From assembly GCA_004794655.1 (NCBI GenBank), contig SMMW01000614.1:5664501-5728500 (forward strand): 64,000 nt of DNA, read 5' to 3'. Origin of the DNA: Marisa cornuarietis. Lineage: Eukaryota; Mollusca; Gastropoda; Architaenioglossa; Ampullariidae. The notes under the pieces were generated by a model, which was not told where the DNA came from, searched no databases, and saw only the letters and a list, made by a program, of their open reading frames with translations. Below, one piece after another: positions 41,040-52,149 of this stretch (position 1 is its first letter; every line of letters begins with the position of its first letter). Position numbers and translations under genes: made by a program.

Positions 41040-42659
41040 AATGCATCGATGAAGGTGGTTTGTCGTCTTTGCAGGTCCGGATATTTTCCCAGAATGCGTT
41101 TGTTATCTGCCTTTCCTGGGAAAAAGCGCCTTTTAAATGGCAAGGCAAGTCACAAGTTGAGAGTGAAGTTTTAAGGGATCACTGGCATCTCTCTTATTGT
41201 TGGAGCAGGTTGTGCGCCTATAGATCGCCTTTGGACAATATGGGCAAGCAACGGAAGCATCTAGTTTATCCTTGTCAAATAAGCTGTTGAGCACAACAGC
41301 CAAAACTGGACACGCATCGCATAAATAGAAACCTTCACTGATCTCCAAAGTCCATCGATGCCAGACAGGGGGACTTGATTCCGATGAATTCAGTCTAGGT
41401 TACGTCTTCTAGGTCCATTGGAACTACTATTCCAGCGTTCCACGTTGGCCTCATTATAAATTATAAATGTAGTAGTTTTTTTTAATAATATTCACATAGT
41501 TTTGAACTGTTTTTTCCTCAATCGCCAGTAAACGTGTTGCTGACGAGCTTTCGGTTTTTCTTTTAAAGAATGTCCTTCCTCGTTGACAAGTTTCAGGCTC
41601 GTAAGCATACCAAGATACCCGTGACACCAACGCTGAGAACTGAAGTGGCCTTATATCAACCGTAACATGAGCATAATACGGGACCGTATGCTCTCACGAC
41701 CAAATGACAGGTGACAATTACCTGTCTAAACTCTATTGTTACCAAGATTACTGCCACCAGAGGAACTTCTCTTGATGAACTTAAGCTGTTATTCCGAGAA
41801 ACTTAAGATACATAAAAATGTTTTCAGGGCGTATTTCAGGGCTTTACGATGTGGATATTTTAATTTGCATTCACTTTACACTTAGGTAGCCTAGATGAAC
41901 TTCAGCATTAAATCTTACATCACACACCTTTTAAATGACAAGGCAAGTGACACGCTGTGTTTGAAGGGGGATATTGCGTTCTTCGTTCTATCCGAAAAAG
42001 TAGTGTTTTGAAAGAATAGTTTACTAATAAACATTCTTTAGAATATAGGTCCTAGGCGACAAACAGAGGCCGTCCTGCTGCTTCGTCGAGTGGCGTCATG
42101 GACCGAGAAGTGGTAACAGGCTTAAAAGCGTTTCTGTCACAGGGCCAGCATTGATCTTAAAATTGTATCGCTTTTCTTGTGTTAACTGCAATTACACTGA
42201 GAACGAATGCGCTTTAAGCTGTTGCGTCTTACACACCCAACCCTTTATTTTTTAATAAAGTGTACCACTGATGTAAGTTTGTTTTAATTCTCGAAAGAAA
42301 TAAGACAGTCCCCATGAACCCGCTGTTGTTTAAGATGCGAATGTAAGTAGGCAGTTTCTTTGTATTGAACGATATTTTCAAAATTATTATCCGTGTTACA
42401 ATCCAATCTTGTTTTAACTTGCAGTGCCCTTTAAATTACAATTTTGATTTACATGTGTTGGCGGCACCTGAGACCGACAGGCTGTGTCGCCGGCTCACGG
42501 TGCAGCGAGGTGTGTAAGTAAATTGACCTTGTTGGGGGCGGGTGCTGGGCGGGGAAGTGGCTGAGACACGGTGCGTCATAGGCCGGTCCATGTTATTTTG
42601 TCAGAGTGGAGAACGGGTATGATCGATTTTTGAGAAGGGAGCGCGGTGGGGCGTTAATG
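41040..42659. other. Non-coding spacer
   Basis: No recognised gene. A minus frame at 41133-41348 contains C-D-A-C and C-P-Y-C pairs, but I cannot assign it. Confidence 0.35.
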
Positions 42660-42663
42660 CGCT

Positions 42664-43020
42664 GCCTTTAGGGTTTAGGGTTGGGGTTAGGCTTAGGGTT
42701 AGGGTTTGGGGTTAGGTTTAGGACTAAGGGTTTGGGGTTAGATTAAAGGTTTACGGTAAGCGTTTGAGGTTAGCTTTATGGTTAGGGTTTGGGGTTAGGG
42801 TTAGGGTTGCAGTTAGGGTTTAGGGTGAGGTTTAGGTTTAGGATTTGTGGTTAGGTTCAGGGCTAGGGTTGCGATTAAGGTTTGAGGTTAGGGTTTGGGA
42901 TTAGATTTAGTTTTAGTGTTTATGGTAGGGTTAGTGGTAGGGATAAAGTTTATGGTTAAGGGTTAGGAATAGGGTTAGGTTTCATGTTAGGGTGAAGGTT
43001 TAGGGTTAGTTTCGGGTATG
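42664..43020 (+). repeat. Degenerate TTAGGG-like interstitial telomeric tract
   Basis: About 350 bp of mixed GGGTTAGGGTTTGGGGTTAGG-type units, many altered by one or two bases. TTAGGG is the telomere repeat of most animals; here it is internal and degenerate. Confidence 0.8.
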
Positions 43021-43282
43021 AACTTCATTATAGGGATATTTTAGTTTTTTTTTCATCGGATAATTATCAACTGTCAACTAATTTTTACAAAAAATATGTT
43101 ACTGAAATAAAAGCAGTCATTTTCTATCAATTTTTATGTTCTCAACACCAATATGACAATCAAAATGCGAAATTGGCTCTAGTTTTTCTTTAATCGGCAA
43201 TAATTATTGTGTACATCACGAAATGCATGCTAACAGTAACTGACCTCTGGTTAATACCTGTAAAAAAAAATAAAGTCATAGA

Positions 43283-44820
43283 TTACATTTTAGATTTCCT
43301 TTCCTGTGTCTTGTACAGCTGTTTCGGAGCATCTCTGGGGAGTGTCCAGCAGTAGTCAGATAGCATGGTAGTGGACAATTTTCCCTGGTATCGTTTTTGC
43401 ATTGTTGCTATATCTTAATGAAAACGCTCACCATGTTCATCAATAACCATACCACAGTTGTCAGGAAAGAGATCCAGATGGGAATGAAGGAAGTTGATCT
43501 TTTGAAAAAATATTGCAGCCAGGTTTCTGAGACTGCATCAGCATGTCTTCTACTAGTTCCTTGTAGTTTTCTGTCCTAGCATTCCCGATAAAGTTTGTAG
43601 ATACAATGCAAAAAGCATTCCATGCTTGTTTCACATCATCCTACAGCAAGTCATCTTTGAAAAGCTCTCGAATCTGAAGACCCACAAACTTTCCCTCTTT
43701 AATCTTTGTCTCACTGAGTCGACGGAATCTTTCATGCAGGTATCGAAAAGCTGGTAAAGTCCAGTCCATGGCCTTCACGAAGTTCTTGATCAAATCTAGT
43801 TTGATGTGAAGTGGTGGTAGCAGGATTTTGTGAGCCTCGACCAGAGCATGGTGCTGGATATTCTTCTCTCCAACTGCTACATTCAATCATCACAGAGGTG
43901 CCAGCTGTACTAGTTATTATCAATGGAATTCAGTAGCTGATTTAAATTATCGTGCGTCTCTTTCATGTGGGAAGCATGCCCTACTGGAATAGATGGAGGA
44001 CGGTTTTCATTGTGCAAAAGCACAGCCTTAAGACTCAGTTTCCAAGAGTCTACAAATAGTCTCCATTCTTATGGGTCATGAGTGATTTATGAGTCATTCA
44101 TGAGGCAGAATACCAAATTACCTTTCTTTCTTAAGAAAGGCTCCAACTGCTGGTGGCCCTTTCGATATGAGGTAATTGTAACATCTTCTTCTAGAAGATT
44201 CCATTGTTGGAGTCTTGAATCTAGCAGCTCTGCCTTGTTCTTGGATAAGTCCAAATCACGAACCAGGTCATAAAGTTCTTCCTGTGTTATTCTGTGTGGG
44301 GTTAATGATGCACCACAGTGAAAATCTGGATCACTGCATGCTGACTGTCCAGAAGAAGAACAGGTCGGCTCACCCTCGTCCTCATCAGATGAATCAAGAG
44401 AATATTCTGCTGGAGGCTCTGGAATAGGAAGTCCCTCACCATGTGGAACTGGTTTCAATGCAGATGGAATGTTGAGGTAGACTATTTTCGACTACTTTTG
44501 CTTCGTTATCCCGCGAAAAAGAGGAGAAACCAAGCAGAAGTAACAGTCATTTGTGTGATTGCTGACTTTCTCCACACCATGAGGACTGCAAACGACATTG
44601 ATGGTCTTTTGCCATTCAGCCAATGTCAAAGCTGTGTTCTACATGTATCACAGCATATATGCGGGTCCCAATGCTTTTCTTGGTCAGCGATCTTGCATCC
44701 GAAGTAAAGATGATATGCCTTCTTCACTTGGGAAGTGATACTTTTCTTCTGGTTGGCAAATGTCACTTCCCCACAAATATAGCAAAAACTGTCCATGCTA
44801 TAAACGCAATTTTGAGGCAT
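43283..44820 (-). pseudogene. Decayed copy of an unnamed multi-copy transposon-associated gene
   Basis: The minus strand starts MPQNCVYSMDSFCYICGEVTF, with C-x2-C pairs (C-Y-I-C, C-C-D-T-C). It continues through P-V-P-H-G-E-G-L-P-I-P-E-P-P, E-E-L-Y-D-L-V-R-D-L-D-L-S-K and K-A-E-L-L-D-S-R-L-Q-Q-W-N-L-L, then PPLHIKLDLIKNFVKAMD and K-I-K-E-G-K-F-V-G-L-Q-I-R-E-L. It ends with D-E-H-G-E-R-F-H, K-R-Y-Q-G-K-L and S-D-Y-C-W-T-L-P-R-D. I remember this motif order from a highly repeated single-exon protein in hydra, aphids, spiders and molluscs, but cannot name the superfamily. Several frame changes and an in-frame stop (after ERFH) mark it as dead. Confidence 0.7.
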
Positions 44821-44964
44821 TAGTGTTCTGTATTGTAACTAAATGAATAACATAATAACAGTTTTATGTAACAGTAGTTTAAACTGTATCCCACGAAGTC
44901 TGACTGGCCTATATATAGTACTCTACTGATGTCAGCTTACATCAGCAGCCGCCTGGCAGTATGA

Positions 44965-45580
44965 TGATGATGATGTTGATTTATATTGCGCAGGTATCCA
45001 TTCAAAAGAATGCTCATTGTGCAGCAAAAACAAAAGAGAAGAAAAAAAAATAAAACAAAAGGAAAATTAAAAAATAATAAAGACAGAAATGGTGCTAGGT
45101 TGTTGAAGTCTGTCTTAAGTAAACAAATGAGTCTTCAATCTTTTCCGAAACGTGGTTGCTGAGGTGATGGTGGAGAGTGACGATGGCAGAGCATTCCACA
45201 GCTTAGGTGCCGCGTTTGTGAAGGCCCTGACTGCAGTGCGCTTCTTGTTTGTGTCTTCCACTGCAGGGAGACAGAAGCGTGACTGGGAGCCAGAGCGCAG
45301 ACCACGTGACGGCTGGTAAGGAGGAACTACCTCTTGCAAATAGTCAGGAGCAGTTTTAAACATGCAGGACTGTGCAATCGAAAGTACTTTGTGGTCAATG
45401 CGCTTGTTCACTGGGAGCCAGTGAAGGCTCTGTAGGATAGGCGTGATGTGCTCAGTGGACGACTTTGCACTGGTGACAATCCTGGCGGCTGTGTTTTTAA
45501 CTCTTTGGAGTCGATCTAACTGCGTAGCAGGTATACCCCACAATGCACTATTACAGTAGTACTGCACTGCATCAGAAAAT
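44965..45580 (-). mobile_element. CR1/L2-like LINE 3' end (ORF2 C-terminus)
   Basis: The minus ORF 45567-45115 reads MQYYCNSALWGIPATQLDRL, Q-R-V-K-N-T-A-A-R-I-V-T, I-L-Q-S-L-H-W-L-P-V-N-K-R-I, R-A-F-T-N-A-A-P-K-L-W-N-A-L-P and F-R-K-R-L-K-T-H-L-F-T. This is the well-known C-terminal region of Jockey/CR1/L2-type reverse transcriptases. The ORF ends properly and is followed by an A/T-rich 3' UTR, a TGCGCAATATAAATCAAC segment and terminal (ATC)n near 44966. The intact C-terminus with no frameshift over 150 codons suggests recent insertion. The 5' part is truncated. Confidence 0.82.
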
Positions 45581-45599
45581 GAGGCAATAAAATCTGGGT

Positions 45600-46446
45600 G
45601 ATGTGTGCATGATGGTATTATGCAATCTGATGCAACTGCACCCTTCTAGGCTTATTTAGGATTTTATTACAGAGTTACTGGATACATTTACACGGTGGAG
45701 CATAGAAAATGAACTATATAAAACGAGAGCCAATAAAAATGTTTCATGGTCACATTCGTGTTCAGCACACTATGATACTACAGATTAGGACGAATTTAAG
45801 TCAGTAATAATTTCAGTGTTGACCAGTGTAATTGGCTTTTGGGTGAAATGGGAGGTCTGTTTTGATCCTGAATCCTTGTTCAGTGATGAGAGGTTGAGAG
45901 GGAGGTGAACACACACTGTGGTGGATAGCTTATTAGAGAGTTTGAGATTCAGTGCTCGCGCGACGCGTGCGGGAGCGGCAACCTGTAGCGTCACGGGAAT
46001 TTGCGCGCTACGTCATCACATCCACAAAATCCAACCAATCGCTTTCTCAAAACGGGTAGGCTTAGAGGCTCGCCGTTCTCGTTGCCGCACACGTTTCCCT
46101 ACGCGTCGTCGATCTCAAACTCTCTATTGTGCTGGTGGCAGCGACTGGTTTTCTTTTTTGTATGTGGCGTGTGTTTTTGTTTTCTTTTCCCATGATCTTA
46201 AATGTTGTATTTTCCAGTAGTATCATCTGTATTTTAGGGGGTATTGTTGTATTTAAGCATTATAAAATAAAATGAAAAACACTTTTTGTGTCCATTTGGT
46301 GTCAGTGTAAAGTAATTTTTCGTTCACTCTGTAAGCTGACTTTATGTATTTGTGAACGATTGGAATCTACCAAAAACCAGAAAGACGCACAATAACTGGA
46401 ATACAATAAAAGCAAAGCTCACGCAAGCAAACCTTTCTTCGCACAG

Positions 46447-46495
<49 letters not shown>

Positions 46496-47008
46496 CACGC
46501 GCCCATGTGTTTGCTTGCGTCTGCGTGCGTGCGTGAGTGTGTGTGTTTTCAAACTTTGTATGTACTTAATGTGTTAATGCGTGTCTTTTATCGTACAGTT
46601 ACAAAAACGTATGTTTCTAATGCCATTCAAAGTTGCAATTATTTTAAACAACTCAGCCGAGCTGAACATGGATGCACAAAAACAGACTGTTCAAATTTAT
46701 TCATAGCGATGTCTAGTTTACTGCTACGTCTGTGCACTTTAACAAACAGTAAAGCTAAACAACTAATGAAATAGATACAAAAAGTGTTTCGAAAATAATG
46801 AGCATTTAAGATACTAGGCATTTTACAACTGAGACGATAAATATCTAAAAATAGAATCAATGACAAAGATAATTTGTGATTAATGTAAGAAATGTGAATA
46901 TAAACACTAAAAAGGTGAATAAAAACTCTATTATGGTGAATATAAACCCTAAATAGCAAGTTTCTTATTGGTTTTCATATATACACTTATTTGATACGTT
47001 TAACAATT
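45600..47008. other. Non-coding spacer 3' of BTB gene E
   Basis: No gene supported. A (GT)n microsatellite lies at 46450-46494 with GCGTGCGTGCGT-type sequence after it. Confidence 0.4.
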
Positions 47009-47761
47009 TCACGATCGTTTTTCCAGCTTCTGAAGACGACGCAAGAAGACATCTCTCAGAACTGTAGGAGGCAGAGAAGAGTAGTGCCTGCTTTTTTGTA
47101 GTCTACTGACTCGTCTGCGACTTGCTCGCCTGACCAGTAGCTCTCTCAACGAATGCAGCTGCTCGTGTTGGTCATATTGTTCGACGATCTTGAGATACAA
47201 TAGAGTTTTGTCAGTGGTGGGTAAATTACATGCATCGTCCACCTGTTTTTGAATGTATGTCTTACAGTTTGTAAACACATGTTCTACTTGATATTCATCT
47301 GCCAGCTGAAGGAGGTCCTCCAGGGTGTTGTCTAAACAACAGAAATTTTTCACATTATGAGATTTATTAACTTATTTATAACATATATTTGTATTTCTTT
47401 ATTATTTTTATACCAACAACGACAATTAATTTAGCGCTTATTACATAAATAAACGTAAAGTATGTAATCTAGTTTTTGTCCTCTAAGGTTGTCATAAAGT
47501 CCTATTACTAGACTTTGATAAAGTTAACATAAGGAAAAGTAAGTTGTTACGGATGAGTAAAAGTAATAAACTACATTAATCTCTCTATAAAAGCATGTAG
47601 AGGTACTCTAATTCTAGAATAACTATATCCTTTCTTGAACTGTTGGACTACTTTTTTATTTTCTCGCTTTCAATCCCGTGCTCTCTCTTTCATTCTCTCT
47701 CTTTCCCCCTGTTACACATATATATGTATATATATTTCTCTGTACTAAACATCGCCTCTTT

Positions 47762-47834
<73 letters not shown>

Positions 47835-48464
47835 TTTCTCAGTACTAAACCTCACCTTTTATACATATATACACAGTTACAAAAACATAGATTTCTTTGT
47901 ACCTAACCTCACCTCTTTACATATATATATATATATAGATTTCTCAGTAATAATCTCACCTGTCATTAACTCATATCCTTGGCCGGGGTAGATTTGCTCC
48001 AAAAGATTTACCATGGTAGCATACTTTCTGTTTTCCAGTGGGATCTCTTTTAAATTTCGTTCCTTGAAGTTGCCCGTAAACATGGCCCGGAACACAGGTG
48101 AGTGAATCATCAGAAGAGATTTACTGACGTGAAGTTTCCGTTTCTCTACCACAAGGATAATGTCGGAGGTTTTGTCACTTTTTTCAAATCGGTTGTTTGA
48201 AGGAAATTCTTCTTCATCGTCCTTCTCTTGGTCGCTGTCATCTTCTTTATCATCATCGTCAGGATCGGAGTCTCCTTCCTTTTCCTCTACATCGTCCTTC
48301 TCTTGGTCGCTGCTATCTTCGTCATCATTGTCAGATTCAGAGTATTTTTCTGTTTCTTCTAAATCGTCATTCTCTTGGTCGCTGTCATCTTCATTGTCAT
48401 CATTGTCTTCTTTCATTCTTTGTTGTGCGTTTTGCGAAAGACGTAAAAATCTAGATTTATCCAT
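47009..48464 (-). CDS. BTB/POZ domain protein, array copy E (two exons, long acidic leader)
   Basis: Exon 1 48464-47960 and exon 2 47331-47009 join in phase 1 (ACAG|GTGAG to TTGTTTAG|ACAACACC), giving about 275 residues from MDKSRFLRLSQ. Residues ~20-95 form an acidic region of about three degenerate ~23-residue repeats built on S-D-Q-E-K-D-D and S-D-x-D-D-x-D-x-E-D. The BTB core follows: NRFEKSDKTSD, I-I-L-V-V-E-K-R-K-L-H-V-S-K, LLMIHSPVFRAMF, NFKERNLKEIPL and LLEQIYPGQG. F-K-E is kept. Exon 2 opens DNTLEDLLQLADEYQVEHVF and ends LPPTVLRDVFLRRLQKLEKRS. The intron carries a (CA)n. Copy D's exon 1 is its closest relative in the window. A kappaB-like 10-mer lies about 126 bp upstream. Confidence 0.85.
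47765..47832. repeat. (CA)n microsatellite in intron of BTB gene E
   Basis: About 34 CA units between the exons of gene E, flanked by short duplicated phrases (atttctcagtactaaacctcacct type) also present at the exon 1 donor. Confidence 0.95.
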
Positions 48465-48589
48465 AAAACTGACAAGACGAAAAGAAAAAACAGCCAGTGC
48501 AGAGAGAGGGTTGCACAACACTATGTTACTTTTTACAGGGCCAGGTATTCTCTACGAAGCGTTGGACAAGGCAGGGGGGGATGGGGGGA

Positions 48590-48599
48590 GGGAAAACCC
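48590..48599 (+). promoter_or_regulatory. kappaB/Dorsal-like site upstream of BTB gene E
   Basis: GGGAAAACCC followed by G, about 126 bp upstream of the gene E start, in the promoter segment shared with copy D. Confidence 0.45.
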
Positions 48600-48762
48600 G
48601 TGTCGACTGAGCGCCAAAACAGCTCGTTTACCGCGGCAGTCAATAGACGGACGTAGTTTATTGCTTCGTGTTCCGCTTGGAGGCTCCAACCAGCCCACAC
48701 TCCAAGGTTCACACATTCAACGATTACTCATCCACCCGACAAAAGCGACAATGCATCACGAG

Positions 48763-48844
48763 GAATACAATAGAAAGGCTTTTAAGACATATGTCGTCCA
48801 CATGAATACAATAGAAAGGCTTTTAAGACATATGTCGTCCACAT
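48763..48844 (+). repeat. Perfect 41-bp tandem duplication
   Basis: Two adjacent identical 41-bp units beginning GAATACAATAGAAAGGC and ending CGTCCACAT, about 300 bp upstream of gene E. Confidence 0.9.
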
Positions 48845-49227
48845 GCAACACCTGTTGGTCAAAGACCATAGGATACAATGCCATTGAATGCGAATCTTAA
48901 TCAAAATATGTGCTTACAATATGTGCAGGGCTGCGTACCTCAGCAAAACAAAACAACAACAACACCAACACAAACACCTAAAACTCATTCCCGTAAGCCC
49001 CAGAAAAATCTCACTGGCCACTATAGAGTAATACTTTTTTCTGCATCTACATCTATACATGCATGGAGAGAAAACTTTGGGTCAGTTGGCGCAGGCTAAA
49101 GTGCCTGTTATCGCGACATTGAGAATCGGATGTCGTGTCATATCGGCTCCGATTTACTTTTTTTCTGGATATGTTACAGGAAGGGCTGACAGTTGATTGT
49201 TTTCTCAGGGTACTCTGGTTTCAGACC

Positions 49228-49229
<2 letters not shown>

Positions 49230-49291
<62 letters not shown>

Positions 49292-49375
49292 AATTGATAC
49301 CTACCACAAAAAGTCATCTGCTGGTGCGAATGTATGTAAAGCGCTTTGAGACAGACTATTATTATTATTATTAAC
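49230..49375 (+). repeat. (TG)n microsatellite and LINE-like 3' tail
   Basis: About 30 TG units (49230-49290). They are followed by TGTAAAGCGCTTTGAGACAG and (TTA)n at 49341-49373, which looks like the 3' tail of a CR1/L2-type retroposon or SINE. Confidence 0.6.
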
Positions 49376-49728
49376 GTCCCTGTCCACCTATTTATGTTTT
49401 TTCAATCATTGATACATACATAAATATATGTGACTACCCGTCACTTTTTACAGCCATTCAAGGATGAGCCTAAAAGAGAATGCACACAAACGTATATACA
49501 TACATAAATGGATACACACATATATACACTTACAGATACATGAATACAGACCTGTGAGCTTTCGTTTCCCACCGTGATAGACAGCTGTAAAAATGCTGCT
49601 ATATTTAGTCGCAAGTCTTGTGCTAAAGAAATTTTTTCATTTCATTTGTCTGAGAGAAACGACAAAGATTTACATTGAGACGGAAAAGTGGCAGGTAGCT
49701 CGACATGCAGTATTTCCGTAAACGTTGA

Positions 49729-50011
49729 CCGGACACTTAATCCCCGACACTTAATCCCCTAGACATTTAATCCCCAGACACTTAATCCTCAAAAATGCCC
49801 CCAATGTTATAAATGTTGAAGTTAAGTATTATTTTAATTGTCAAACTTATTTTGATGTTTACATGAAAATAATTATTTGAATTTGAATTAAATTTTTCAT
49901 TCACTTCATAATTAAATTTTTCATTCACTTCATAATTTCTTGAGTTGAAATTTCATTATGAGGATTATGTGTCTGGGGATTAAGTGTCTGGGGATTAAGT
50001 GTCTGGGATTC
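49729..50011. mobile_element. MULE-derived MITE
   Basis: A 283-bp element between perfect 8-bp duplications AACGTTGA (49721-49728, 50012-50019). Its ends are inverted arrays of GACACTTAATCCCC. The interior matches, in inverted orientation, the subterminal 7690-7770 region of the MULE at 7602-8537. A ~28-bp direct duplication (aattaaatttttcattcacttcat) lies inside. No coding capacity. Confidence 0.85.
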
Positions 50012-50211
50012 AACGTTGAGAAGCGGTTACAGTGACGGTCTATGTCGCATCGTTCCATCACCACGAGTTCGCGTTTGTGGGATAGACACAGATGCCTTTT
50101 GTTGTCCATCCCATTATCACTATGTTTGTTGTGTAGTCACCTGGCGTGGGTTTTTGGCATTATACCGGCCCGCTGAAGAGCTTAGAATTTGGAGACCAGC
50201 CCACAAAAATA

Positions 50212-50292
50212 TCATTTTCCCACCCCTGGTGTAATGGTTACACCCAGCACCATTTGTCTAATATGTATTGCGTTCGAACCTTGGGTTTTTGT
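50212..50292 (+). other. tRNA-like SINE head or tRNA pseudogene
   Basis: TGGTGTAATGGTTACACC resembles a polymerase III A-box/D-arm. GCGTTCGAACCTTGGG about 35 bp later resembles a B-box/T-arm. The acceptor and anticodon stems do not pair well, so a tRNA-derived SINE head is likelier than a functional tRNA. Confidence 0.42.
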
Positions 50293-51244
50293 TTTTGTTG
50301 GTGTTTTGTTTTGGCACTTTTTTTTCTCACATAGAAAAATCACTCGCCAAGCTGCAACCACTGACTATTAATAAATATAAGGCCACGGATTCACAGCAAG
50401 GGGCAGATCTAAGTAAAATAAATGGTTGAGTGAGTGAGCTAGTTTTGCAAATCGCGTAGATATTTGTCAAACATAGTCAAATGATTGACAGTATGTCTGT
50501 GCTTTGAGACCAGTAAGCAATAAAGATTATCAAAATATTTTTAGCTGTATACCATCAGCATAGAGTGGCAGTCTGTGAACAATGCAGAAGACAGTGAACG
50601 AGACTAATTGTCACTAACTGTCACTAATTTTAGAGCACATTTTGGAAAGAAAAGTATTAATAAACAAATATTTGTGCAAGTGTTTGCCTAGAAATTCATT
50701 TACTAAGTGTAGTGTGCTGTGCTGTGTAAATTCTCAGGATGCAAACTGAAAAAAATCTATTTGTCTGCAAACTGACGATACACAGAATATATAGATACAA
50801 TCTTATAATATATTTACAAACAAACAGTTTCAGTTAAGATAAAATGCTGTCTAACATGTACTATCATTTACAATAGTAATGGTCAGAAATAAATTTTAAG
50901 TGAACACTGCTGGCATAAAGTCTGATTGAATTAACATTCTAACATTAAAGTAATCTCACCTATAAACATCTCGAACTTGTTTCTGATTGATGAATACTAG
51001 AGATAATCTATAGATATCTCTTTATAGTCTTGTTTCCAGTCTCTTATTAGGAAAGTAATCGTCCTGAATCCTCAGACTGGATTTACAGAATCCTGAATCA
51101 TCCTAGATGTTTCACAGAAAACCCTCTTCGACTGGCTGTAAGATGTGTCCGACACAAAAGCTCATCACAAAGGATTACACAGAAATGCCACCAGTATTTT
51201 CAAGCATACTAGTCTATTGTTTAACTCTTGATCTCACTCACAGT
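50293..51244. other. Non-coding spacer 3' of BTB copy F
   Basis: No gene seen. The block at 50562-50635 is a copy of 10545-10612. Confidence 0.35.
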
Positions 51245-51570
51245 TTATTCTTTCTTTTCGACTAAATCAAGACGACGCATGAGGATATCTATTTGCATTG
51301 CAGCAGGCAGAGAAGAAAAATGTAAGTTTCTTTTGAAATGACACGTTTTTAGTTGACTTGCTTCTTCTATTAGAGCCGATCTGAAAGAATATAGTTGACA
51401 GTAACTTTTGCTCCACTGTTCGATGATCCCAAGGAGTATGAAAATTTCGTTAGCAAACATGGGTCTATTCTTGCAATGTATGCGTCTTTCGAGGTATGCT
51501 TGGCAGTTGTGGAAGACTTGCTGCACGCCATACTCATCTGCGAGTTGAAGAAGGCCACGTAGAGTTTGAT
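51245..51570 (-). CDS. BTB family exon 2, array copy F (exon 1 not found)
   Basis: An intact exon 2 after a CTATAG-type acceptor. It reads D-Q-T-L-R-G-L-L-Q-L-A-D-E-Y, V-Q-Q-V-F-H-N-C-Q-A-Y-L-E-R-R, a longer variable loop (SKSYCQLYSFRSALIEEASQ) and FSSLPAAMQIDILMRRLDLV, to a stop. There are no frameshifts, so it may still be under selection or may be recently orphaned. I found no BTB exon 1 between here and copy G. A perfect kappaB-type GGGAAATCCC lies at 52136-52145, but the 500 bp between holds no NRFE..HSPVF block. It could use a diverged or distant first exon. Confidence 0.65.
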
Positions 51571-52135
51571 CTATAAAAAAATGTTTGTTAATTATATGTC
51601 TTTTCGTGTAAAACAAAACCCCACTGAAAATACACATTTACTAAAGATAGTGATGTCAGAAACCTTTGAAAATTTGAAGACTTCTAAATTAATGTTAAAA
51701 GGTATAGTTTACAGGGTATTACTGGTAAGGAATAATTGGTATGAACTGTGATTTCTACGTTATGTACTATCATTCATCGTCAGCTTTCCTGGTTTTCATT
51801 GAAAGTCACGGAGTACTGAAAAAGTGACAATCTACTAATAAATAAAATTTTGTTCAATTGTAACCATGGACTAAAGATGAAGAATAGATTGCTACGGCTG
51901 CTGTCAAACAGCAAATATAAGATTCTGTGTGACAGGTTAGCCGATAGCAGGCCGCCTAAAGTTATAAGCAAAAGGTAGAGGTCTTGGTCTACAATACAGA
52001 TTTCATCCAGCAGAGTAACGGCAGTCGTCCGTTAGCGGCAAAGAAAGAGCTGCATGAGGACGGAAAGCACCAAACAAGACCTGCGAGTTCCCAGAAGGCC
52101 TCAGTCTAAGCAACCTTCCGGGAAAAGCGCTGTGC

Positions 52136-52145
52136 GGGAAATCCC
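52136..52145 (+). promoter_or_regulatory. kappaB-like site upstream of BTB copy F
   Basis: GGGAAATCCC flanked by CG fits both the vertebrate kappaB (GGGRNWYYCC) and Dorsal consensus. It lies about 570 bp upstream of copy F exon 2. Confidence 0.35.
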
Positions 52146-52149
52146 GGCA

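Noticed and set aside
41133..41348. Minus frame with C-D-A-C and C-P-Y-C pairs as a zinc-finger gene
   Set aside because: The spacing fits no zinc-finger class I know, and there is no splice or start support.
48160..48900. Long plus-strand frame rich in serine (246 codons)
   Set aside because: It is the antisense of the acidic D/E repeats of BTB gene E; GAT/GAA-rich codons read as Ser/Ser on the other strand.
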